Source: Chrysoperla carnea (Eukaryota > Arthropoda > Insecta > Neuroptera > Chrysopidae). From it: a stretch of DNA of 64,000 bases. The stretch covers positions 14,294,640-14,358,639 of the forward strand of contig NC_058342.1 in assembly GCF_905475395.1 (NCBI RefSeq), written 5' to 3'. The translations under genes were made by a program, and so were the position numbers. Of the stretch, positions 12,045-24,055 are shown one piece after another; positions within the stretch are counted from its first letter, which is position 1, and every line of letters starts with the position of its first letter. Under the pieces are notes generated by a model that ran no database searches, was not told where the DNA came from, and was given only the letters and a program-made list of their open reading frames with translations.

Positions 12045-14450
12045 TATTTAAGTATATTCTCTAAAAATTTTAAGTTGATCCGATAAATATTCACGAAAAT
12101 AAAATCGCATTAAAAAAAATTTTAACGGAGTGTAAACGTCTTTTGAAATTTTAAACGCGTTTATCTCGAAACAGCATTTGCAAAGTCGGTGAACAACAAT
12201 CTTCTTAGATATTTTTCCAAAATATTAATCGACGGAATAAGATTTCTGAAAATTATTTCGATATTTTAGACCACTTTAAAGTTGAAAATTTTTTGAAGAA
12301 TTTTGGATTTTTTTTTGGAAGCTTCCATTTTGTCAAACATAGTAATTTTGACTATTCCTTCGATTAATACCTCTACTCATCTTTTCACCTACAGGAGTAG
12401 TACCATGTCAAATTTTTGAAATCGGTCAACGGGATCTTATAATTAAAGAAATCTCCAATATGTTTACGTTTTTTATATTTATGTAAAATAAATGGTCATT
12501 CCAAAAACATCCCTTAAGAAAATGGACCCGTCCAAAAAGTAACGCAACCAATTACTTGATGTAATTAGCAAATATGTAACTTGCAGTCGCTGGCCATAGA
12601 AACACTGCTATTAAAAAACTCAAATATTTTCGAAATTTCAGTTTTATTTCTAAGGAAAAGCGTCTATTCGGGATCATCTTAAGGTAATTCCAGCATGAAT
12701 ATACTTGAAGACAGATTTGGCCTATTTTTTTTTCACAGACTCAGAATAATGTTGGCTGTGATATCTCGAAGTTACAGAATTTTGGTCGTTTAGATCACGT
12801 GAGATAATTAGCTGCAAAGTTCGCGATTTCTCGATTCAAAGCATGTAAAACTTACTTTCCTCCTAGCTATTTTTTACTATATTAAAAAAATCTCAATAGA
12901 ATTGAAAAAAAGTAAAAGAGTTGAAAGAAATGTTTTTAGAATAAAATAGTAAAAAAAATTTTAGATTACTTTTCGTTTTCGAGATATTAATTTTGTCGTA
13001 AATTGATTAAAATTGAGAACGTGGGCATAATTACCTCGTGTTTTAAATTTAATTTCTCGATAAATTCTGTTAAAAAAAATTTTTACCATATAAAGCTATG
13101 GTTGCATAGGAACTGCAAATATGCTGGAAATACCTTAAGGAAGTACGAGCACCAAGAGAATTTTAGATTAAGGGTGGAAATTATTTCTACTTTATTATCA
13201 ACTTTGATGATGAATTTTGTTATTACTTCATGAATGTAGATAAAAAATAAGAATAAAATTTTTCGGTCAACCCCCGTCACGTTTTTGTCAACCCGACCTT
13301 AAAATTTTCAGAATTGATTTAGACTTAGTCCAACTTCATATAAAAAAAAATCAAGTTTTTTATTTAAAATTGCCTTGGTACTCGGACATTTTTAGACTCA
13401 TCCGATAGCTAGTATTTTGTAGTTAAATTCGAAGCTAAAAATTTTAGCTCACCCTCACCGTCTATTTATTAACGTGAGTGGATTTCGAACTGATGAACTT
13501 CGGCAAGCGTAGCGGGTACCATAGCCAGTATACCACTCGCTGTTGAAATTACAATTAATATTTCAGTATAACATTATTAAAGTAATAAAGATAAGATTAT
13601 TGATAGGTACTGGTGATCCTGGCCAAGATAATAGGATAAAATTTTTAAATTATTTTATTGTCATAGGATTTTGATAAGTGTGAAAAATTTTCAAGTTAAT
13701 CGGCCACTTGCTATCAAAAAGATCGGCCTCTTTTAAAAAAATTGAAAATTATTACGAAATTTCAACTATTTTCGGAATCATCTTAACCTTATAAAACTTA
13801 TTAAAACTTATTCGAAAGCTAGTACTTTATAGTTTTTGATTACGAAGATGAAAATTAAAAGTCATACACCACTGTTTGGTGTCCACAAAATCACGTTTTT
13901 ATGAGTTTTTTTTAGGAAGACAATTTATATAAAGAAAGTATAAATATCGGAAATTTCTTCAATTTTAAGATCGCGTTTTACGATTTCAAAAATTTGATAT
14001 GGTACTTCTCCTGTAGGCGATCTGCTGTAGGTATCCTCCGAAAAGGTATCTGGTGGTAAGCATCATGGTTTGGATTATCCAAAATGAAAAAATCTAGAAA
14101 ATTTCTTTAGTCGATAAATGAATATCTTATCACTTATTAATCGAAAAATAGTCAAAATCATTATTTTTGACAAAATGGCGGCCTCCAAAACAATTTTCAA
14201 CTTCGATACTAAAATATCGAAAAAATAAATACATAAAATATCGAAATTCTTGGTGAAAATATCTAAAGAGACCGATCGTTGGAGCCGTTTCGGAGAATTC
14301 TTGTTTGCCAACTTTGAAAATGCTGTTTCGAGAAAAACGCGTTTAAAGTTTCAAAAGACGTTTATACTCAATTAAAATTTTTTTTAAATGTATTTATCTT
14401 CTTGAATATTTATCGGATCAACTTGAAATTTTCAGAGACTATACTTAAAT
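12045..14450. mobile_element. Non-coding element with about 0.5-kb inverted ends (left arm)
   Basis: About 12045-12510 and 13905-14450 are imperfect reverse complements. For example 'acgtcttttgaaattttaaa' near 12137 faces 'tttcaaaagacgtt' near 14349, and 'caggagtagtaccatgtcaa' faces 'tggtacttctcctgtagg'. The centre (12511-13904) has no long ORF. Mirrored in the right arm at 29690-32085, so it is older than the palindrome. The structure suggests a non-autonomous foldback DNA element; I did not find target duplications. Confidence 0.6.
13474..13540 (-). other. tRNA-like sequence (tRNA pseudogene or SINE head)
   Basis: Read on the minus strand it begins GCGAGTGGTATACTGG and includes a B-box-like 'agttcgaaatcc' near the 3' end, with the complementary end 'cactcac'. 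Internal promoter spacing is tRNA-like, but the anticodon arm is not convincing and the acceptor stem has mismatches. The right-arm copy (about 30585-30650, plus strand) is more degraded. It lies inside the inverted-end element. Confidence 0.3.
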
Positions 14451-14984
14451 ATATGTACATTACTGAAATGCAAAATCGATTTTTTGAAAATTCTAACTGG
14501 ATATAATCCCTTAAACTCATCCCAAAGGTTGTACCTTGTAGTTTTTGAACAGGAAGCTGAAAATTTTAGATCAGTTCCACCGTTCGGTGTCGAGGGTTTG
14601 AAGAATGAAGAAAGCTAATAATTTTCTGATTACTTTGAAAGCGTACACAGGGCGAAAAAATAATATACGCATTCGAAAGCTTCTGCATGTCCGTATAAAA
14701 GTTACTCACCGTGTCGTTAACTGAACCCAATTTTTTTTATTTTTGGGATTTAAACTACTGTATATAAAGTAGATCAAATTCCGAAACAAAAATTTGTTTA
14801 CTCTTTTGCCGACGACTTCATTTCTGCACTGAAAATTAGCTTTTAGGAATAACGATGTACATTTTATTAAATAAATTTTCGATTACTTTATTAAATAACA
14901 ACGTTTTTGTTCAACAATTTTTCCTTATATATTAAGAAATTTAGTACAAGAAATATGGATTTTGAGCTCAAAAATGTTAACACG

Positions 14985-15350
14985 TCGCTAAAAATTTAAC
15001 TACAGGTATTTGAAAGGATGTAAAATAATATAACAAAGTTGTTGTCACGTGGAACTTTTAGAAAATTGGGAAATAGAAAATAAAAAAACCTTTCAACCAC
15101 CAATTTGAAAGCTACCTATTACTTGGAAAATTTTAGTAAAAAATGAAAAAGTGCCGAATTATCTGACGTTCAACTTTTAAAGTTGAACGTCCAGTTAATG
15201 TACAATTTTTTTTTCAGTTATTTTACATTTATTTAATTTTCGAAAAGCCCCACGTGACAATATCTTTGACATGTTATTTAAATTCTTTTTAAATACCGGT
15301 AACCAAATTTTCTACGAGGTGCTATAATTGTTGAGGTCAGATTTTTTTAA
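14985..15350. repeat. Foldback hairpin element (left arm)
   Basis: An inverted repeat is centred at 15178, with a perfect 27-nt core palindrome at 15165-15191 (13-bp arms, 1-base centre). Outer arms share 'gtcacgtgg' with 'ccacgtgac' and 'caggtatttgaaagga' with a degenerate partner near 15280-15300. No ORF. Mirrored at about 28770-29170. Confidence 0.6.
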
Positions 15351-15489
15351 CTCTGTTTGCTAATCCTAATTAAAAATGAAAAATAAAAAACTATGACTAA
15401 TTTTCTTTATACTCTCTGCAAAAATAAAAACCCGGCACTTTATTTCGTTAAAAATACACAATATTTGCAGGCATGAAACTTTGTTATCT

Positions 15490-15678
15490 TTAATTTTTTT
15501 GGGCCATACCAGGGCTCGTTTTAAGAGCAAAGAAGTGAACTTGGAGATGCTCTTCTCTTGAAATTCCGTTAGGATAAATTCTTGAGATTCGTAGTGTGGT
15601 GATGCTAATCGGAAATTTAAGACCATTTGTAATAGAAAAGAAAGTTGAATGTTTGCCCTGAAACCCGACATGTGTCAC
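15490..15678 (-). CDS. Unrecognised 62-codon ORF present in both arms
   Basis: This minus-strand frame (landmark TNGLKFPISITTLRISRIYP) is open in both arms (right: 28423-28611, plus strand) with a few amino-acid changes. It lies 3' of gene A. There is no domain I recognise, and a second overlapping frame is open in the left arm only. Persistence in both arms is weak evidence because the arms are young. It may be chance or an exon. Confidence 0.2.
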   Translation of the reverse strand: MTHVGFQGKHSTFFSITNGLKFPISITTLRISRIYPNGISREEHLQVHFFALKTSPGMAQKN

Positions 15679-15980
15679 GTACCTTTTATGAAAACTGTTA
15701 AGGTGCTATTTCATGGTGATGCTAACTTTTAGCGTTAAATTTGATCACATGGTATAATTTTGATCAGAGTGCCATCTAGAGAGCCTCTCTACTCCTCCTG
15801 TATGGTAAATCCAGGCCTGCTTACGAATATAGTGTATTTTTAATTTTTGCGAAGAGTAATTTAAGAAATTAAAATAACAAATTTAATAGCTATAACTAAT
15901 TTTTTTAATGAAAAATAAATAACTATGATTGGGATTTCTCTACAATCTTTTTAGAGAAAAGTCAACAAATATTCTTTAAA

Positions 15981-16280
15981 TTGTAGAGTCTCGATAATCG
16001 GGAATCCATAATAACCATGGGTCTTCCGATTAATGGAAAAACTCATTATAAATAAAACATTGCAAAAGGTGCATTGGAATGTATGTATTTAAGCGAGTCT
16101 ATACACACAGAATCAAACTCAGTGTTAATGTGATGCTATTGTGTTTTTAGAACCATATTGGATGTATATACAAACAAACAATATCATTTTTTTAGTGATT
16201 TGTATAGAGCGATGTGGAAAGTGCGGGTGGTCGAAAAGTGTTCTGTTTACTGGAAATTTCCGATTATCGTGACTCTACTG
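15981..16280. mobile_element. pogo/Tigger-like MITE (left arm)
   Basis: About 300 bp with inverted ends of the type GTAGAGTCTCGATAATCGG (left) and CCGATTATCGTGACTCTAC (right). That sequence type is known from pogo/Tigger (Tc1/mariner superfamily) elements. A TA follows the right end. No transposase. The same element is at 27824-28120 in the right arm, so it was inserted before the duplication. Confidence 0.65.
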
Positions 16281-16610
16281 TATTTTAAGAAATTAACGAT
16301 AAAAAAAAGTAACTAGAAAAATAAATAATAACTAAATAGGATGTAACTGAAACAAGCATTTTGATATGAAGAACTTATTTATGTTTTTAAATGCTTCCCT
16401 TCGGAAGTACAGGCATCAAAAACTTTGCACCACGTGTTGCATTTCTGCCAAAATTTGACACTACTGACGCCAGAAACTTCCAAATAAAAGGCTCCGTAAA
16501 GTCCTTGATTATTGATCATTCGTTCAGATACATCATTCGTTCATGAGACATAAATTTTTCTTAACCCAATAAAATAAAGTCGATGAAAAATACTAACAAT
16601 TTTGTAACAA

Positions 16611-19231
16611 TTATTCTCTTCCTCTTTCATCCAAATCAACGACTAAATCTTCTGATTTTGCATTTCGCATTGTTTTCATTTTCCTCGAATCACCCCTACG
16701 TAGTATTGGTCTTAAAGCAGTTGGATAAATATTATTACGCGGTTTTGTATTAGTTGTGGAAACATTTGCATAATTATTTGATGTGGCTTGTGATTGTGTT
16801 CGTGAGGCTTCGGCTAAGTATTTATTACGATCAGCCCTTGGTTGCCAACTATTAAATGGTACGTGTCCAAGATTGTTCGCTTCAGGTGAGGCTTCGGCTA
16901 AGTATTTATTACGATCAGCCCTTGGTTGCCAACTATTAAATGGTACGTGTCCAAGATTGTTCGCTTCAGGTGAGGCTTCGGCTAAGTATTTATTACAATT
17001 AGCGCTTGGTTGCCAGCTATTAGATAGTGTGTGACCAAGATTGTTCGCTTCTTTTAAAATGTTCATTTTGTGGAAAATTTTAATTGTACTTTCCATCTGA
17101 ACCCGGTAAAATTGTTCAAAAATTGGTTGCCCTAAATTGTTTAAGTAATATTTTTGTAAATCGTATGGAGGTAATCCAAATTTATTTTTGACGATATCCA
17201 TTGCTAATCGAAGCCATAGTTTGGAAGTTTTTGATAATTTATCATTGAAGTGCAATTGAGCATGGACTTCTACCTGTAATTCAGTGAATTGGTGCGGAAA
17301 GTATGTACAGATTCCAATTCCATTTTGAAATAACTGAAATTAAATTTTGTATGTTATTTTACCTGTTCGGACATTTCGGATACAAATGGTTGTGTTTCAG
17401 CGAGGCCACAAAAATTAAATAAAAAACAAGTGAAAATAAAAAATGGACTGAGTTAATTGATGAAATATCTTATATGGACAGTGTTCAATATCAGTGTTTG
17501 TATAATTTTTTATAAATAATGATAAGTTTAAAATAGAGAACCATTACATGTATTAAAGAATAAAGGGACGAACATTTCTTTCAGGGACCTTTTTTTCGAA
17601 TCTACATGTTTTGAAACGAATTTTTAAACGAAAAAAAATGTTTCTTTGAAAATCTTTTGATCCCGTTATTGTTATCGGATCGGTTTATATGTCTATTGTT
17701 GCATTCAAGTTTCTTTTTGTATTTTTATAAGCTGAATTAAATTTTTGGATGTGTTTGGCTCTAAAATATTGCCAAAAATTGTTATAAACAATTTTTATAA
17801 ATAGAAAAATTGAATTTTTTGATTGCGAAAGTGGTTTTTAAAATTTTTGATTTGCTCATTTAATGCAAAAAAAGGTTTCTTGTGATTTTATTGTAAAGGT
17901 CGCCATTTCTGAGTTACTACTCAAAATGTCAAGAATGGTTGAAAACCAATCTTTGAACATTCCTTCACAAAATCTCAAGGCGTAATTAAAGCTTTTTTTA
18001 TTCTAAAGCCTTAATTTTTAATACTACGACACCGCCCGAAGTTGTATAATTTTTTAACTGTTTTTTTGGGGTCTTCCTTATAACATGCATAATCCAAAAC
18101 CAAGGGTCACAGAAGTTTTGAATTTTTTTTAAACGTTAAGATAAATTCCCAAAAATCGTACACATATCGGTAAAATCGAAAAAATCATAAAAATTTGTAA
18201 TTTGAATAAAAATGCTTGTCTATTTTTGATACTTCTAAGAATACCCTAATTTTCAATGCCCTAAGAATACCCTAATTAATCATATTCCTTGGCAATCCAC
18301 GAATTTCCTCGTTTGTGGCCCCTCTGAAAATTCCGTTATCTTTTTTATGATCAGATATTTATAAAAGTTGCTAACCTGAATCGTAAATAATTCCAAATCT
18401 TCTTCTTGACCAGATTTTAATAGCATCTTCAAATAAATGTAAAGAGAGATAGTAAAAAGACTTATTGGTCTACCAGAACTTAATCTAGCTTTATAGATAA
18501 AATCTCCTAACAATCTAATTGCATACCGAAAATATATTGGGTTTCTTAACTGCAGCATTTCACGATCTATAATGCCAAAAAAATTTATTATTCTTCACAC
18601 TCTGTTAAAATCTAATTGTATCAGATACTCTAGGAGTATTCAATGTAAGCTAAATTCTAAGCTAAGTTTTGAAAAAAAAAATGGGTTTTAAAACCTAGAT
18701 AACTTAAACTTTTAATCTACCGTCATGTCATATTTCAGATTTTTCTAAATAAAAAAAAAATTTCAAACCGAAACATCCTGATCTCGTTTCTTTTATCATT
18801 TTTGATAAAAATAATTTTTCTGAAATTTTTTTTTTTCATTTGATAGAATCTATGCTTATGTTTTTTATCTTGTCTGTCGAAAACAACACGTACTTTTTAA
18901 TATCATTTTTCCAAAATATAAGAAAAATTTTTAAATAAAAAGAAATTCCTAGAACGTAAAAATTTAAAATGGCGCTCGTGTGAAAAATATAACAAAAATT
19001 AAATCTTCTTAAATTTGATTTTCTGTGGGTACAACTATACATGAACGCCATTTTGTCTGTCTCTAGATTGATTGGAACTAAATTCCAAATCACATAGGTT
19101 GCGTTTTAATTTTATCCTTAATTAAATTAAATTAATTACTTACGTTGATAATCTAATTGAAGTTTCATAATAAATGGATTTTTAAAATTTACTGAAGCCA
19201 ATTCGTAATAATTAATTGGTGGTGTTGCCAT
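16611..19231 (-). CDS. Gene A, left copy (3 exons, 313 aa, unrecognised)
   Basis: Spliced minus-strand gene. Exon 1 is complement(19144..19231), beginning MATPPINYYELASVNF. Exon 2 is complement(18376..18566), with landmarks RNPIYFRYAIRLLGDFIYKA and TISLYIYLKMLLKSG. Exon 3 is complement(16611..17273), with landmarks KLWLRLAMDIVKNKFGLPPY and PIFEQFYRVQMESTIKIFH, then three 28-residue repeats and a basic tail ending DLDERGRE. Phases are 1 then 0 and junctions have GT-AG. No signal peptide or transmembrane segment stands out; the N-terminal 170 residues look like a helical globular domain. The family is unknown to me. The mirror copy at 24616-27511 is also intact, which argues for a real gene. 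ATG context is 'caacatggc'. Confidence 0.75.
16804..17055 (-). repeat. 84-bp coding tandem repeat, 3 units (gene A left)
   Basis: Three in-frame 84-bp units start at 16804, 16888 and 16972. Each encodes 28 residues of the form EANNLGHxxxNSWQPxAxxN followed by KYLAEAS. Two units are almost identical and the first-translated unit is more diverged. This gives a repetitive, Asn-rich linker. Confidence 0.9.
17274..18375 (-). other. Gene A intron 2 (left) with element A-like fragment
   Basis: The intron lacks the hAT MITE present in the right copy: the target 'ccgaaatg' is uninterrupted near 17375-17382 (reverse complement). At about 17424-17500 there is a short diverged piece resembling the start of element A ('acaagtgaaaataaaaaatg'). 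Confidence 0.6.
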
Positions 19232-21049
19232 GTTGAAGAAATCGTCTTTTGCTGATGTTAAAATGAAAAATCATTCAATTTTATCGACTTCCGTTCTTTA
19301 CGAAATACGACGAAACAATGTTAATAACATTATGTAATATGTTATATAAATCTGTACGACTAACTTACCGACACACGAAGTCACACTCGTGTATATTCGC
19401 CAATTCCGACTTTTGTTATGCAATGAACTGACTAAAATAAAATATTTCGAAACTGCGCATAACAAAATTCTGCTAAGTACGACCTCATTCGATCTGTTTA
19501 GGCACGATCCTTATAAGTCGGTAGACGGTAATGGGGAAAAGTAGCCCTGGAAAAAATGGATCCGAAAAAATGCAAAATACAAGTTTTGAAAATGAAAAAA
19601 ATGCAATATTTCGCAAAACGAAAATATAACAGAGGTAAGTTTCTATGTTTAAAATAATTTAATCTGAAAATTAATTTATAACATATGAAAATATGGAAAT
19701 TAACCTATAACATATATAAATAAAATGACTGCCATATGGAATAATTGGATACAAAATCAGAATAATTTGGATATACCTCTGTATCTAGCTCGTATTCTAG
19801 ATCGCCTCGTATAATTGAATACAAAAATAAAATTTAAATGTCAAGTAAACTAATTGTTAAAAAATCACATTTTATTATGATCATAAGTTAGATATTTTTC
19901 CAAAATTTCAAGTCATAATTCTCTTATTTTTCGAAAAGTTATCAGAGAAAGTTAAAAATATGAACTTACTGCGGTTTTCTTAAGATTTTGAGGTTATTTT
20001 GCTCTGTTCAGGGTTCGATAGCAGGCAAGATTGATGCAAAAATTCATAACGAGCATTTTTTTTTATTCGTCGCATTGCGATTAATAGAAGTCAGGATATC
20101 TCAGAAAACGTCAACAAAGAAAACAATGTAGAGATAAATTGTCCCAAAATCGGATGTAGAAGGTCGTGCGGAACATTTCGGAACCGGACACCTTCTTTTC
20201 CCTGTTTTTAACAACGAAAGAAACCTATTAAAAAAAATTAAGTCAATTTTCCAAATTGATTATCAAAATCTGATAGATTTACTTAGCTACCCCACTAATA
20301 TACATATAATATGATATATTAATACACCGCGAGAATGATTTAGCAGACATTTAAACAATTTTTAGGATATTTCTTGTAGAAATTATTGTTAAAAAAATAG
20401 AAATAAAAAAATTCCAAATAGTTCTGGTCTTATTGAGTCCCGTTTATCGAGATTACTGTATATCATATTTTCAGGATTTGCCGCCTCACATTGTTGCCCG
20501 GCTCGCTTCGCTGGATCGGACCGTGCAAACCGCTGATAATATGATGATCAGCGAGGAAAGAATAAGTTTGTTACCGGATGTTGTTTCAACTACTAACGGA
20601 ATCGAGCCATGTGTTGAACAAAATACCTCGACCTCGTGTTGAACGTCTGTTTATCATATTGCGAGGTAATTATTACGAGTATTTTATTGTTATCCAGTCA
20701 ATTTTATACAACCTTCATCCCTAATTTTTTTAAATATTTTTGAAAAACTAATTTCAAATACGAAGTATCGAAATTGATTAATAAAAAAAAAATTGTATTC
20801 CAGGAAAGAAAATTACCATGAAAGAGACACCTTCTACAGATCAAAAAATATTAAAAAGGTAAGAAAACAATGTTTTCATTAGAATTGTAAAAGCATTCAT
20901 TGTAAAAATTCGTATTTTCTATTTTTTAAACGCGAAAATTCGCATTGTTTTTTTTAAATGCTTACATCTCGAAAACCGTGAGGCTAGGTAAAAAACGTCA
21001 AGGGTCAAATGCTGAGAATTGCCCAAAATATAAAATCCAATAGTTTTGT

Positions 21050-21200
21050 TAAGTGGTGCAAAATGTGGTGTCCGGAAGTGGGGTACTTCTGTCCCACCAT
21101 GTGGGTGTAAATCGAAAAACCACAAGTTCGCATGAATATAATTTTGTTGAGTACACTCAGACAAACATTTTTCACCAACTCCCATATAAATCGGCGAGGC
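21050..21200 (+). repeat. Dispersed repeat related to 49557-49781
   Basis: The stretch with 'gtgtccggaagtggggtact' followed by 'aattttgttgagtacactca' and 'gacaaacatttttcacc' matches one half of the inverted-end element at 49557-49781 in Saf-B intron 6. Only one arm of the element is evident here. Confidence 0.6.
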
Positions 21201-22077
21201 CTGTTCAATATTATTCACATATTATTGGATCAGAATTGTCGTCCAAACAATCGGAAATTCATGACCAATTTGTACATTACAAGTATGTTACATGTGGGTG
21301 CTCCATGCGGTACGTCATTACAAACATTGAGCTTATTCTCTTTCTCCAAACGATATAAAACTCAAAAGGACCGTGAAGCAACATGCATGCAAATTTTAAC
21401 GAAAAAAATTTGCCACCTTTTTTTTAGTGCCGAGAGGGTAGATAAAAAAAATTGGAAGTAAAATTTCTTTTTTTTTTTCAGAAGGTTGGAGGATGAAACA
21501 AACAATATTTCTTCAACGTTACGCAGTGTGATAATAGAAAAATTTCTTTAAGTATAAGCAGAAAATCACAGATATCTAAATCTAAAGTTTAAACATCAAT
21601 CGTTAATAAAAAAAAAAAATTAGTTAATGCAGAAACAAAGAATAGTAGTGAAAATGATGACAAATTACCCGCTAATTTAATGAACAATGTAAAACTGTGA
21701 ATTCCGTAGTGAATTTGAAGCGATGTTCTGACGTTGAAGGCCACGTAAAACGTCAATTTTCACGAGAAAATATTAAAAATGAAATTAGTAAACCAAAAAA
21801 CAACGAGTACATCATCTAGTGATTCGTCATCGAAAATTACCAAGAAAGATACAATTACAAAATGATTTTAATAGATTACCAAAACAAGCAATTAATTAGT
21901 AACCAAACAATCAGATGATAATTGGAAATGAAAATTCGAAAAATTTATGAAGAAAGTAATAGATAGATCTACCTTAAAGTTGGTAGAATTGGCAACGCTG
22001 GTTACTATACAAAAAATCGTGCGATGCCAACTTAACAACATCAAATTATTCTTGAAACGAAGATGATGATGTTATTA

Positions 22078-22361
22078 CCCTGATAAAAAAATTCGATTCA
22101 TAAATAGGAATTTTTTCGATTTCGTTTCGATTCATTCCTATTCGTTCCAATTGAAACCAAATAAAATATTGAATCGAAATTTAATTGAAATGAATCGGAT
22201 TTAATTGGAAAAAAAAATTCCAATTCATTCCAATTGAATCCAATCCGATTGGGTGCAATTCATAAATGGTACCAAATTGGAAATTTCATATTGGATTCTA
22301 TTGGATTGATCGGAATGAATTGGAAATTTGAATTGGAATTCAATCGGACTTTTTATCAGGG
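22078..22361. mobile_element. MITE with TA target duplication and AATTGG-rich core
   Basis: The 284-bp element begins CCCTGATAAAAA and ends TTTTTATCAGGG, with TA immediately outside both ends (22076-22077 and 22362-22363), as expected for a Tc1/mariner-type insertion. The interior is built from many variants of 'attccaatt' and 'aattggaatt' in both orientations, so it can fold extensively. No ORF. Confidence 0.75.
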
Positions 22362-22648
22362 TAAAGAAAGGTCAGCATTATTGGAAAAAAGATGTACAAA
22401 CCGGCGATAAAAGAATAGAAAAAAAATGATAGAATAAGTTCCGGATGTTGTTTCAACTACTAACGCAATCGAGCCATGTGTTGAACAAAGTACCTCGACC
22501 TCGTTTTTTATTATATAAGTACAAATTTATAATTTTTTAAAGATTTTATATAATTCTTAAAAATTTTTAAATAAAAAAGTATATATGTATAATAAAAATA
22601 TCCGCATTGTATAAGTTTTTGTCCTTTTCGATTTCCAGGTGTTAGCCC

Positions 22649-22678
22649 AAGAGTCGAAGGCTATAGCCTTCGACTCTT
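22649..22678. repeat. 30-nt perfect palindrome
   Basis: Positions 22649-22678 are an exact palindrome with 15-bp arms and no loop (centre at 22663/22664, GGCTATAGCC core). It is far more GC-rich than its surroundings. It could be a relic of an element end, a protein-binding site or a replication-fragile hairpin; the sequence alone does not say. Confidence 0.8.
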
Positions 22679-23836
22679 CGAGTATTATAATACTTTCAGG
22701 TAGGATGGTTTTTAACGAAAGCTAATTCAATTGAATAACCGTAGCCCCGTGAAACTATCACCCCCAGATACAAATTTTCATAAGATACAGATGAAATTTA
22801 TAATTTTCCACCATTCAATTTTCAGTTATAAGGAAATTAAAATTTTCTTTAGTATTCTCAAATGCGAATTTTCACAAAGTGAAAATGAAATCCGTTAACC
22901 AACGGTTTATCCACCCAAAATTTTTGTTTGCCATCCCATCAAAATAAAGTTATGACAAAAATCAAATTTTACTCCACTTAAAAAAAACTTTCCATTCATA
23001 TTTTTTATAAATTGTGATGGAATTGTGAATTTTTTATAAGTAGAGTAAAATTTTATTTTTTTGTTTCATTGTTAAGTAATTATATCACTTGTTAAATATT
23101 TAAATTATTGAGTGTATATTTTTTGTAATCGATAAATAAATAATAAATTAATGATCGCATAATTTTTAATAAAAAAAAAATTGTAATTGTTTTATTAAAT
23201 ACGATTTATTCTTTTTAACATAATATTATATAAATAAAAACTACGTAACTCTAGATAATTAAATCACAGCTGTCACCCTAGCAGTAGTTATACTTTTTAA
23301 CCACCTGAGCGCGTAGCGCCAAGTGACACCAATTGCTACTGTGATATTTGCGACAAAAAAATTCAATCGATCAGTAGATTCCACGTTAAATATGGTTTTA
23401 AAAACGGATATAGATAAGCTTTGCGAGAAATTATACATCAAAATTGATATCTATTTTTAGAAAATACAGAATATTTCGAAAAACGTGACGTTTCAGAGAG
23501 ACTAACTTTTATTTTGATCGTAGAACCTGAAAATATTATAATATAAAGGATTTTCCATTAAAAATACAACTTTGATACGTTTCGTGTTTTCCGAATATCC
23601 TGTATGTTACGAAAATAATTTTAAAATGTACAGCAGCAATGATTCTCGATCTACCCCAGAACACAACTTTCTTAAAATCAAACAATTTAGTTTCATTTTT
23701 TCGTGCCGAATAACGTGAATACCTGGGGCCTAGAGCGCACTCACATTCAAATCCGCCACTGACCGCTCAATATAATTTTAATGCCTATTTAAAAATTACG
23801 TTTTAATTTGAAAAAACTAGTACAATAGAATATTCA

Positions 23837-24055
23837 TTACTTTTCCCCCACGTAATTTTCTTGAATCGATGAACATAGACTCATATTGGACTTGAATTTT
23901 TCTACGTTAATTTCATCATCAATTTCTTGTTTTAACTGTTTCTTCAATGTTATTGATTCTTCATATTTTGCCATAATATGTTGTTTTAAAAGCTCCTTGA
24001 ATGAATTATTTCGCCGTTTGAAATCATTCCCATCTATTACAGCATTATTTTCCAT
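23837..24055 (-). CDS. Small coiled-coil ORF or first exon (72 codons), spacer
   Basis: The frame begins MENNAVIDGNDFKRRNNSFK and continues with a Lys/Glu-rich, heptad-like stretch (KQLKQEIDDEINVEKFK) before TAA. It is charged and helical with no known family. It starts 560 bp from the ATG of gene A right copy and in the opposite direction, so the two could share a divergent promoter. Its 3' half is duplicated outside the left arm at 4788-4897. 'GTAATG' overlaps the stop, so it could instead be exon 1 of a longer gene. Confidence 0.45.
   Translation of the reverse strand: MENNAVIDGNDFKRRNNSFKELLKQHIMAKYEESITLKKQLKQEIDDEINVEKFKSNMSLCSSIQENYVGEK

Larger units (their letters stand above)
4919..19499. 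repeat. Left arm of giant inverted repeat (palindrome)
   Basis: The whole interval is the reverse complement of 24348-39731. Matched landmarks: 4921-4975 with 39680-39731, the tubulin tail (5460 with 39174), gene B exons, gene A exons, and 19441-19499 with 24348-24407. The arms differ by scattered substitutions and indels. The right arm is about 0.8 kb longer, mainly because of a hAT MITE (26430-26733) and element A (34881-35432). Because private insertions exist, this is not a simple fold-back sequencing artefact. Confidence 0.95.
20474..22506 (+). pseudogene. Decayed exon-like region in the spacer
   Basis: Pieces that look like old exons: 20474-20642 after the acceptor 'ttttcag' (landmark DLPPHIVARLASLDRTVQTA, then MMISEERISLLPDVVS, ending in a stop); 20803-20859 between an AG and 'gtaag'; 21482-21551 after a long pyrimidine tract and CAG; and 21690-21860, with frames that read well but stop or shift (CSDVEGHVKRQFSREN, then a Ser-rich frame). 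A 64-bp part (20574-20637) is repeated at 22441-22504. I cannot connect these into one open frame and do not recognise the protein, so I call it a decayed gene. Confidence 0.4.
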
